From assembly GCF_003731635.1 (NCBI RefSeq), contig NZ_RCUA01000046.1, positions 1 to 59,005 on the forward strand: a DNA stretch of 59,005 nucleotides, given 5' to 3'. Below, piece by piece: positions 52,134 through 59,005 of the stretch. Numbering within the stretch: position 1 is the first letter of the stretch; the number at the start of each line of letters is the position of its first letter. The stretch comes from Marisediminitalea oceani (GTDB lineage: Bacteria; Pseudomonadota; Gammaproteobacteria; Enterobacterales; Alteromonadaceae). A model generated the notes under the pieces. The model was not told the origin of the DNA. It saw only the letters and a list, made by a program, of their open reading frames with translations, and did not search any database. The translations under genes and the position numbers were made by a program.

Positions 52134-53126
52134 TTAATCTTCCCGCCAGCGTTCCTTAATGGTCAGAATTTCCTCAAGATTTTCTTCAAGTAATGTAATC
52201 AGATAAGGCTCGAAGTGCTTACCGGCTTCGCTTTTCATTACCGCCAGGGTTTTCTCTACTGTCCAGGCTTCCTTATACGGGCGTTTACTGGTGAGTGCAT
52301 CAAACACATCCGCTACCGCCACAATCCGCCCTTCTACCGGAATATCCTCGCCTTGTAAGCCGAAGGGATAACCAGAGCCATCCCACTTTTCGTGATGGGT
52401 CATGGCCACGGATTTTGCAATCCGTAACAGATCGGAGTCCGCTTCGCCCAAAATTTCAGCGCCAATTTCCGGGTGCGTTTTCATTACCGCGAATTCTTCC
52501 TCGGTGAGTTTACCCGGCTTGAGCATAATGTGGTCAGGAATGCCAATTTTGCCAATGTCGTGCATGGGAGCGGCGTGCAGCAACGTGTCGGCCTGCTCTT
52601 CATTTAAACCATAGGCCAATGCCAGTACCTTCGAGTAATGACTCATGCGCAGAACATGCATCCCGGTTTCGTTATCTTTATATTCAGCCGCCCGGCCTAA
52701 ACGTTGTACCACCTGCAACCGGGTACGCTTGAGTTCATCAGCCTGCACCAGCGATAAATGGGTTTTGATACGCGCTTTCACCACTGCGGGTGAAATAGGC
52801 TTGGTAATGTAATCCACACCACCTACCGCAAAACCTTCGGTTTCGTCCTGTTCTTCACTTAGCGCGGTAACAAAAATCACCGGAATAGCCCGGGTAATAA
52901 CGTTTTCTTTAAGCGCCTGACACACTTCAAAGCCGGTCATGCCGGGCATCATTACATCCAGTAAAATAAGATCCGGTAACTGTGCCTCTGCTACCCGCAG
53001 CGCTTCAGGGCCGTTTTTGGCAAATGCCAGAGTGTAATGCTCTGCCAGCAGGTGTTTGAGTACCCTCAGATTTGCCGGTTCGTCGTCAACCACTAAGATA
53101 GTGGGTTTTAGAGCGGTGTTTTGCAT
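52134..53126 (-). CDS. Response regulator with HD-GYP domain
   Basis: This is a 330-residue protein. The N-terminal receiver domain (about 8-125) carries the phospho-acceptor Asp of LILLDVMMPG near residue 56. The HD-GYP domain follows (about 145-320) with APMHDIGKIGIPD, MTHHEKWDGSGYPFG and LTSKRPYKEA, so the metal-binding HD residues and the GYP loop are intact. It should degrade c-di-GMP when phosphorylated. It starts five bases after the MHYT hybrid kinase stop, making that kinase the likely partner. Confidence 0.95.
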   Translation of the reverse strand: MQNTALKPTILVVDDEPANLRVLKHLLAEHYTLAFAKNGPEALRVAEAQLPDLILLDVMMPGMTGFEVCQALKENVITRAIPVIFVTALSEEQDETEGFAVGGVDYITKPISPAVVKARIKTHLSLVQADELKRTRLQVVQRLGRAAEYKDNETGMHVLRMSHYSKVLALAYGLNEEQADTLLHAAPMHDIGKIGIPDHIMLKPGKLTEEEFAVMKTHPEIGAEILGEADSDLLRIAKSVAMTHHEKWDGSGYPFGLQGEDIPVEGRIVAVADVFDALTSKRPYKEAWTVEKTLAVMKSEAGKHFEPYLITLLEENLEEILTIKERWRED

Positions 53127-53131
53127 GGTTA

Positions 53132-56100
53132 CTATTCGTCCAGCTTGTCGATTAGTGCAGACAGCAGCGTAATCGCCTGTTCAAATTCAAAGTCTTCTAT
53201 GGCATCCAGTATCGATTGAATGTCATTGGCAAAGCGGCTGTTCTGATAGCCGCCGAGCAAGGCTAATTCCGCCTCTTCAATACGATTATTTTTAACTGAA
53301 TGCGTAATACGCTCCAGTATAGCCCGTAATTCCTGGCTATCGACTTCAGCAGACTGTTGCAGATCATTATCCTGTTCTGTGGCAACAGCACTCTGAACTG
53401 CTGGTACCAGGCTGTACAGGTCTGCTACCGAGTTAACCGGCGCTACCTTGTCGTAACAATCCTGTTCAATAGCTTTGCAGGCATGCATGATTTTTATCAG
53501 TCCAAGGTTGCCCGCCACACCTTTAAAACGATGTACCAACGCTTTGAGTTCTGTAAAGTCTTGCTCTTCAGTCAGGCTCACAAAGGTTTCCCTGGCAATA
53601 GTGATGTCGTTACAGAAGCGGTTTATCTCTTTGACCAGCTTATGTTTAGAACCCCACAAACTCTCGCCACGGGACCAGTCAATAAGCAAAGCTTCTTTAG
53701 GTTCCGCTCGCATTGCCAGCGCACTCCCCTGAATCCCCAGCACCCGGGCAATTTCATTGCACAGTACCGGGAAGTCGATGGGTTTATTGGCAAAACCTTC
53801 CATGCCGGCCTCACTGGCCGATTTTTTATCCTGAGCCAGTACGCTGGCGGTTAGCGCAATAATCGGGGTTGCCTTGAGGCCATTGGCTTTTTCATATTCA
53901 CGACGTTGACGGGCAGCGGTCAGGCCGTCCAGCACCGGCATTTGCAAGTCCATCAGCACCACGTCGTACTGATGTTGCGCCATCAGGTCGAGAGCCTGCT
54001 GGCCATCCCGGCCAATTTCCACACTATGGCCGCCGCGCTTGAGTAATAAGTTGAGCAGTTCGATATTTTGTTCAATATCATCCACAATCAGGATCCGCAG
54101 TGCGGGTAACTGAATAGCATGCAGGCGCTGTACATGGCTGGTGCTGTCGATGGCGGTTAGCGGCAGTATAAAGCTGAACTGAGTTCCCTCTCCGGGCTTA
54201 CTGCGAACATCGATAGTGCCGCCCATCAACTCAACCAATTGCTTTGAAATCGTAGTTCCAAGGCCGGTACCACCAAAACGCCTGGACATCGATGCATCCG
54301 CCTGGGCAAACGCGTCGAACACCCGCTGGCACTGATCCTGTGTCATACCAATGCCAGTGTCTGAGATAGTAAACTGCACATGGCCGTTATTAACCTGACT
54401 CACGCGCAGGCTCACCTGGCCAGACTCGGTAAACTTCACCGCGTTGCCAATTAAGTTACTCAGTACCTGACGAATACGTTCCGGTGCGCCGCGATAGCCC
54501 TGTGCGAGGTTATCGCCCAGTTTCACCTGTAAGTCGAGCCCCTTGCGCTTAGCTTCCAGCCAGAAAGTAGAAATCACCGTGTCGATTTCTTCGCTAAGAA
54601 TAAAGTCTACCAGCTCCAGTTCCAGCTTGCCTTTATCCAGTTTGGCACTGTCGAGGATATCATTTAACAAATGAAGCAATGAGCGGGCTGAGCGATTTAT
54701 CGTCGACAGATGTTTATGCTGCTCGGTGTTGAGCGGTGTATCCAACAGAATGTCACTAAAACCAATCACGGCATTCATTGGCGTGCGGATTTCATGACTC
54801 ATGTTGGCCAGGAATGCAGCCCGGGCCGCGGCAGCCTGTTCCGCAGCATCCTTAGCGATCAACAGGTCATCTTCCATTTGCCGGCGATCGGTAATATCCA
54901 TGATAAAACCATCCAGCCAGAGGATTTCGTCGTGGTCGTCGCGAATATACCGGCCATGCTCACGCAACCAGCGGATTTCGCCAGCTTTGTTGAAGATGCG
55001 GTATTCCATACTGTATTCGGTCTGGCCAACCAGCGCCTGCTCGATCGTTTCCAGATCATCCGGGTGGAACAGATCAACAAAGCTTACTGTAGGGTCTGGC
55101 AGTAAAAATTCATCCGGGCCGTAACCGGTAATTCTTTTTACCGCATTGCTGATAAATACCATGGGCCAGTCATGCTCATTCAAACAGCGATAAGCGATGC
55201 CCGGGATATTGGCAATCAGTGAGCGAAATTTAAGTTCGTTTTCGCGGATGACTTTTTCCATCGCCAGTCGTTCACTGATATCGGCGATAAACAATATAAA
55301 CAGGGATTCTCCGGCAACCTGAGTATGCGATAAGCTGATCCGCAATGGCACAAGCTTACCTTCGCGGTTAAACGCTTCCACGTCGCGACTGTTACCAATA
55401 AGCTGGATTCCCTCAGGCTCTTCGGCATATTTAAAGAACCGGTGGCCATAGAGATGCCGGCGGTTCTGAGGCAGAAATTCAGTAAGAGGCGTGCCAACCA
55501 ATTCCATTCGTTGCCAGCCGAGAATGGTGGTTACCGCTTCATTTACGGTTTGAATAACCCCTTCGTCATTAATGGTCAGAATGCCCTCAACGGCAGATTC
55601 CATCAGGCTAATCATTCTCACCTGCGAACGACGGGCATCGGCTGATGCCTCACGGTATTTGACCAGCAGGCTTATCCCGAGCACCAGGGCAATCATAATG
55701 GAGGCGATAAAGGTGACACTGGCCGCCAGATAAAACGACATTTCTGAAGGCTGATCCGACAGCTCCAGCCCGGGAGGTCTCACAAAGCGAGCGGCCGCCA
55801 TACCTATATAGTGCATGGCAGAAATGGCACAGCCCATTACCGCCCCGGCCAGAATATTGGTGGTGAACGTGGTGAGTTTGTTGCTTAACAGACGCTGTAA
55901 ACCGTGTCTTATCCATAACGATATCATCGCCAGTACCACGGCAACGATCACCGACAATAAAAAGATACTCAGGTCATAACGCAGCAGCGGCGCCATATCC
56001 ATGGCTGCCATTCCAATATAGTGCATAGCGCCGATACCGGCGCCCACTAACACCCCACCAATTACAATTTGCTTGTTGCTGATAGTGTGTTGAGTCAGGA

Positions 56101-56434
56101 GGTTGAGAGCCACCCACGCAGCGGCTATTCCTGGAAGCATTGAAAGCAGGGTTGTAAACCAGGTATAAGAAACCGGCGTACAAAGTTCAAAAGCCAGCAT
56201 GCCGATAAAATGCATCGACCAGATGCCACTGCCCTGCGCGAACGCTCCTACGGCAAGCAACCCCCGGCGTCCCCGGCGGGTTTTCGCGTTAGCAGCCTGA
56301 GTCGCCACCTGAAACCCCATGAATGAGGCAAACACGGCAATGGCAACAGAGAGCAGCACCAGTGAAGGGTTATATTCCCCCACCAGGAGTAAAGAAGTAT
56401 CGGGAATAGAAAACAGGTCCGAAACAGACGGCAT
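53132..56434 (-). CDS. MHYT-domain hybrid sensor histidine kinase
   Basis: This is an 1100-residue membrane kinase. Seven membrane helices form an MHYT sensor with three copper-type motifs (MHFIGM, MHYIGM, MHYIGM; within about 40-230). Two PAS domains follow (about 275-400 and 405-530). HisKA (MSHEIRTPMNAVIGFSDIL, His about 545), HATPase_c (DTGIGMT, GGTGLG) and a receiver (VVLMDLQMPVLDG, Asp about 828) come next. An HPt domain (VHRFKGVAGNLG, His about 965) ends the phosphorelay. I use ATG 56434; an upstream in-frame ATG at 56461 is possible. MHYT domains are proposed to sense O2, CO or NO. It is coupled to the HD-GYP regulator downstream. Confidence 0.95.
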   Translation of the reverse strand: MPSVSDLFSIPDTSLLLVGEYNPSLVLLSVAIAVFASFMGFQVATQAANAKTRRGRRGLLAVGAFAQGSGIWSMHFIGMLAFELCTPVSYTWFTTLLSMLPGIAAAWVALNLLTQHTISNKQIVIGGVLVGAGIGAMHYIGMAAMDMAPLLRYDLSIFLLSVIVAVVLAMISLWIRHGLQRLLSNKLTTFTTNILAGAVMGCAISAMHYIGMAAARFVRPPGLELSDQPSEMSFYLAASVTFIASIMIALVLGISLLVKYREASADARRSQVRMISLMESAVEGILTINDEGVIQTVNEAVTTILGWQRMELVGTPLTEFLPQNRRHLYGHRFFKYAEEPEGIQLIGNSRDVEAFNREGKLVPLRISLSHTQVAGESLFILFIADISERLAMEKVIRENELKFRSLIANIPGIAYRCLNEHDWPMVFISNAVKRITGYGPDEFLLPDPTVSFVDLFHPDDLETIEQALVGQTEYSMEYRIFNKAGEIRWLREHGRYIRDDHDEILWLDGFIMDITDRRQMEDDLLIAKDAAEQAAAARAAFLANMSHEIRTPMNAVIGFSDILLDTPLNTEQHKHLSTINRSARSLLHLLNDILDSAKLDKGKLELELVDFILSEEIDTVISTFWLEAKRKGLDLQVKLGDNLAQGYRGAPERIRQVLSNLIGNAVKFTESGQVSLRVSQVNNGHVQFTISDTGIGMTQDQCQRVFDAFAQADASMSRRFGGTGLGTTISKQLVELMGGTIDVRSKPGEGTQFSFILPLTAIDSTSHVQRLHAIQLPALRILIVDDIEQNIELLNLLLKRGGHSVEIGRDGQQALDLMAQHQYDVVLMDLQMPVLDGLTAARQRREYEKANGLKATPIIALTASVLAQDKKSASEAGMEGFANKPIDFPVLCNEIARVLGIQGSALAMRAEPKEALLIDWSRGESLWGSKHKLVKEINRFCNDITIARETFVSLTEEQDFTELKALVHRFKGVAGNLGLIKIMHACKAIEQDCYDKVAPVNSVADLYSLVPAVQSAVATEQDNDLQQSAEVDSQELRAILERITHSVKNNRIEEAELALLGGYQNSRFANDIQSILDAIEDFEFEQAITLLSALIDKLDE

Positions 56435-56669
56435 TACAGTAGGCCTTAGTATTATAAACAACGTCGTCGCTAACTAAGCCTGCCTGCTTATTGCCAGCCA
56501 TCTATTAACAAAAGTAAATATCGCGCTTTCCTTATTTTATAAAGATTGCCGTAAATCCATTACGCTTGTCAAACGCTAGGGTGAAACTAAATCATTCAAC
56601 CGCATGAGCTTTATAAAAATAATTTATTAACCGGCTTATATTGCCACATTCACAATATAAAACAAGGCA

Positions 56670-57497
56670 CTAGCTTTCATCATCTGGCTGACAAGGCGCG
56701 AGATTATGAATTTTAAAAGACACTTTAAAACCGTTTTCGGGCTGACTTTCATAATAAACTTCACTGTTCAGCACTTCTCTGACCAAATTGTGCACAATAC
56801 TTAACCCTAACCCGGCATTCCCTGCCCCTCTGCGAGTAGTAAAAAACGGATCGAAAACTTTTGGTAGTAGCTCTTCACTAACGCCCACGCCGTCATCTGC
56901 AAAATTAAACTGGTATCCGTCGCCTGCCGGCGCCAGTGACAGGGTTATACAACACTGTTGACGTTTGCCAACGCCGAGACCATGAATAAGGGTGTTTGAC
57001 GTTAAGGCAGTCAATATTTGCGTGATCACAGCAGGATACGTGGTAACCACAGCACCCGGCGGGATTTGTACCGAGAAAGTGATTTGTGAAGATTCGTTAT
57101 GCATGCCGTGAGCTGCGACAAACTCATTAACACACTCAGCAATATCTACCTGCTCCAGCATATTTGCTTCATCAGTGTTTTTCACCGCCACCTGCTTAAA
57201 GGTAGACAGTAATTTAGATGCCCGGCGCATGTTTTTGAGCATGCTGGCCGACAGATCCTTAGCGGTATCCAGGAATTCTCCAAAGGATTCCGCATCAAGC
57301 GCCCCGGTGTTGTATTTTTTAGAAACTTCCTCGAGCAATTCAATTAATAACGTGCAATTGCCGATATTGACGCCCAGAGGCGTATTTATCTCGTGGGATA
57401 CCCCGGCTACTAATCCGCTCACCGCTTCGTTGCTAATCGCTTCCTGCAGTGCTGGCTGCGGTTTTTTTGTAAAAGGTGATGAATTGCTATCGTTCAT
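56670..57497 (-). CDS. Soluble sensor histidine kinase without sensor domain
   Basis: This 275-residue protein has a HisKA-type dimerisation segment (GLVAGVSHEINTPLGVNIGN, His about 40) and a complete HATPase_c domain (DDGVGVSEELLPKVFDPFFTTR, then GLGLSIVHNLV). There is no membrane segment, PAS, GAF or receiver domain. I place the start at ATG 57497, where the usable protein begins; the frame is open upstream but the extra 45 residues are unlike any domain. It lies 235 bp upstream of the MHYT kinase and may feed the same relay. Confidence 0.88.
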   Translation of the reverse strand: MNDSNSSPFTKKPQPALQEAISNEAVSGLVAGVSHEINTPLGVNIGNCTLLIELLEEVSKKYNTGALDAESFGEFLDTAKDLSASMLKNMRRASKLLSTFKQVAVKNTDEANMLEQVDIAECVNEFVAAHGMHNESSQITFSVQIPPGAVVTTYPAVITQILTALTSNTLIHGLGVGKRQQCCITLSLAPAGDGYQFNFADDGVGVSEELLPKVFDPFFTTRRGAGNAGLGLSIVHNLVREVLNSEVYYESQPENGFKVSFKIHNLAPCQPDDES

Positions 57498-57678
57498 AGT
57501 GTGTCTGACTATTGTGAGCCAACTGCAGGGGCTGTTCGGCAGGCTACCGCAGAATCTGGTCTTTAATTTCGGGGTTGGTCTGTTTTGGCAATATAGTGCA
57601 CAACGCCGCCTTGCGCCAGCACTCTGCCGCAAATGGGCCCCTGAAACTAACAGAAGCCTTTAAACGCCTACAAAGGGC

Positions 57679-58602
57679 CTATAAAGGGCTTATACCCGGC
57701 GTACTGACCAGGTTGTCTTTAACCCACTGGCAAAACACTGCAATCCGTTTCTGCTTGGGATTATTCTTTGCATATACCAAATGTGACTTCCATCTCACCG
57801 GATGCGGTATAGCCAAAGGAATAACCAGTTGGCCCGACCTGACGTACTCGCCCACCATAATGTCTGATGCCAGCATAATCCCGTTCCCGGCCAATACCGC
57901 AGATAAGGCAAGATCACTGGAGGTAACTTCGGTTTTTCGCAGTTGTTGCGGATTTACCTCGACCCCGGCAAACTCAAACCAACTCTCCCAGTCAACCTTG
58001 TTTTCGTAGGCCAGACTGAACAATCTGGCATTCTTCATACTTTTAGCGTCGTTTATGGCATTTTTGCTAAGGTAATCACCGGAACACACCGGGTAAACGT
58101 CGTTTTCATCGATGCGCTCAATAACCAGCGACTCATCAATTAAGCCCGGGCTGGACGTGCTAAACCGTATGGCCACATCAATATTACCATCGTGCAGATT
58201 TTCAATCCGGTTAGAGCCCTGCACGTTAACATTGATGCCAGGGTGAAGTTTAAAGAATTCAAATAAATGCGGTACCAGCCATAAAGCGCAAAAGGCCTGG
58301 GTTGAGCTGACCTTTAACTCACCATCAAGGGGCGCTTCCTGAACCTGATTTAATCCTTCAATCACCTCACCAAAGCCCCTCTGGCAAGCACTGAGCAACA
58401 CTTTACCAGACTCGGTGAGGCGCATTTTCCTGGCCTCACGGGTAAACAGCTTTACGTGCAAATTACTCTCTAACTGCCGCATTTGCTGGCTAACCGCCGC
58501 CTGAGTAATAAACAGCTCCTCAGCAGCCTTACTGTAACTCTGGTGCCGGGCTGCTACCTCAAAGCACATTAAATTGTTTAACCAGCGCAGACGTTTATCC
58601 AT
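57679..58602 (-). CDS. LysR family transcriptional regulator, GcvA-like
   Basis: This is a 307-residue LysR regulator. The N-terminal winged HTH (LNNLMCFEVAARHQSYSKAA, ITQAAVSQQMRQLES) is followed by the substrate-binding fold (about 90-300). The opening WLNNLMCFEVAA places it near the GcvA group, which often regulates amino-acid or stress genes. I start at ATG 58602; an upstream ATG at 58734 would give a 44-residue extension that overlaps the divergent small ORF. It faces that 46-codon ORF, a probable target. Confidence 0.9.
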   Translation of the reverse strand: MDKRLRWLNNLMCFEVAARHQSYSKAAEELFITQAAVSQQMRQLESNLHVKLFTREARKMRLTESGKVLLSACQRGFGEVIEGLNQVQEAPLDGELKVSSTQAFCALWLVPHLFEFFKLHPGINVNVQGSNRIENLHDGNIDVAIRFSTSSPGLIDESLVIERIDENDVYPVCSGDYLSKNAINDAKSMKNARLFSLAYENKVDWESWFEFAGVEVNPQQLRKTEVTSSDLALSAVLAGNGIMLASDIMVGEYVRSGQLVIPLAIPHPVRWKSHLVYAKNNPKQKRIAVFCQWVKDNLVSTPGISPL

Positions 58603-58709
58603 AGCAAAGTAAAATAAGGTTAACTTATATCTAAGCGTAATTTTAATCGTTGGTGAAGTACAGCAATAAACATAACAATCCTCACTCACAACAACCTTGA
58701 GGACATAAT

Positions 58710-58850
58710 ATGCAATCAATCGAAGAGGTATCACCGGCCAACACTGAACACAAAAACGCCGAAAATGCGTTTACAATGAACAGGTTTTTGAGGCTGTTAG
58801 AACTACTCGGGAATAAGCTTAACTTATCTCAATGGAGTTACTTCAAATAG
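58710..58850 (+). CDS. Putative small protein, 46 residues
   Basis: This is an ORF of 46 codons that starts with ATG seven bases after gagg (58699-58702) and ends TAG at 58850. The product is polar in its first half (MQSIEEVSPANTEHKNAEN) and has an amphipathic second half (MNRFLRLLELLGNKLNLSQW). There is no signal peptide. I recognise no family. Its start lies 107 bases from the divergent LysR start, the normal geometry of a LysR-controlled gene. It could be a leader peptide, a small regulatory protein or the start of a degraded gene. Confidence 0.5.
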   Translation: MQSIEEVSPANTEHKNAENAFTMNRFLRLLELLGNKLNLSQWSYFK

Positions 58851-58913
58851 TATGAAAGCGCCCGGGCGGCAAAATTGGGGAAAATTCACCGGCCAGAGAC
58901 TATTACGACAAAC

Positions 58914-58943
58914 AAAAAAGCCCCGGCGTGAGCCAGGGCTTTA
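58914..58943 (-). terminator. Rho-independent terminator after tRNA-fMet
   Basis: On the minus strand AGCCCTGGC and GCCGGGGCT pair around tcac, with one bulged base, and six T follow. It begins four bases after the tRNA 3' end and isolates the tRNA from the LysR region. Confidence 0.88.
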
Positions 58944-58947
58944 AAGG

Positions 58948-59005
<58 letters not shown>

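Noticed and set aside
53357..53854. 165-codon plus-strand ORF opposite the hybrid kinase
   Set aside because: It lies entirely inside a multidomain kinase gene with well conserved HPt and receiver motifs on the minus strand. The plus-strand product has no recognisable features or ribosome binding site.

Overview
The window looks like chromosome from a marine gammaproteobacterium of the Alteromonadaceae (Alteromonas or a close relative). The evidence is the rpsO-truB-rbfA-infB-nusA-rimP block, two methyl-accepting chemotaxis proteins, a DgcN/DgcA D-glutamate gene pair of the type known from marine Proteobacteria, moderate GC, and many small family proteins typical of the order (DUF2789, DUF2805, DUF3718, DUF3859). 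The genus is inferred from gene content, not from a search.

Layout. 1-800: probable end of an island integrated at ssrA (a tmRNA 3' end with its terminator at 321-372), then about 150-bp tandem units that each carry a degenerate copy of that RNA 3' end. 811-5863: exported DsbA-like protein, DUF2789, a chemoreceptor, DUF2805, a GST-fold protein, and a SatD/DUF3307 operon behind a 28-bp-phased operator array. 5963-14370: HupE-like membrane protein with an exported adenine deaminase-like lipoprotein, a photolyase/cryptochrome, a periplasmic retropepsin-like protease, a small secreted protein with three GKPPFKR repeats, a YjjU-type patatin and a DUF445 protein. 14592-24960: beta-propeller lipoprotein, YCF48-like protein, DUF3859, Add-type adenine deaminase, dgcN-dgcA, EVE protein, trxC and a YgiQ radical SAM protein. 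25101-38768: small proteins, an orphan OmpR/CadC-type winged-helix protein with phased TGACA boxes, ahpC-ahpF, a REC-TPR regulator, a 2OG-Fe(II) oxygenase, a GNAT-nitrilase fusion, a thioredoxin-fold protein, a coiled-coil membrane protein, a second patatin and a second chemoreceptor. 38916-40687: mntP split near its start codon by a complete IS30-family element. 40881-45250: SDR enzyme, an AT-rich O-antigen-acetylase-type acyltransferase, a lipoprotein and an unknown exported protein. 45315-52133: the translation and transcription-factor operon with its promoter and leader. 52134-59005: two-component/HD-GYP cluster, LysR regulator, a divergent 46-codon ORF, and the start of an initiator tRNA gene.

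Gene groups. AhpC and AhpF form the peroxide-reducing pair. DgcN and DgcA are translationally coupled and would funnel D-glutamate to L-glutamate. The adenine deaminase just upstream adds nucleobase salvage. SatD (an N-domain that reads like a class III cyclase plus a C-terminal HTH) and the His/Asp-rich membrane protein DUF3307 overlap by 4 bp and are the best candidate for an undescribed signalling or stress module. The MHYT hybrid kinase and HD-GYP regulator are 5 bp apart and look like one c-di-GMP-linked phosphorelay. That cluster lies between tRNA-fMet and rimP, which are commonly neighbours in gammaproteobacteria.
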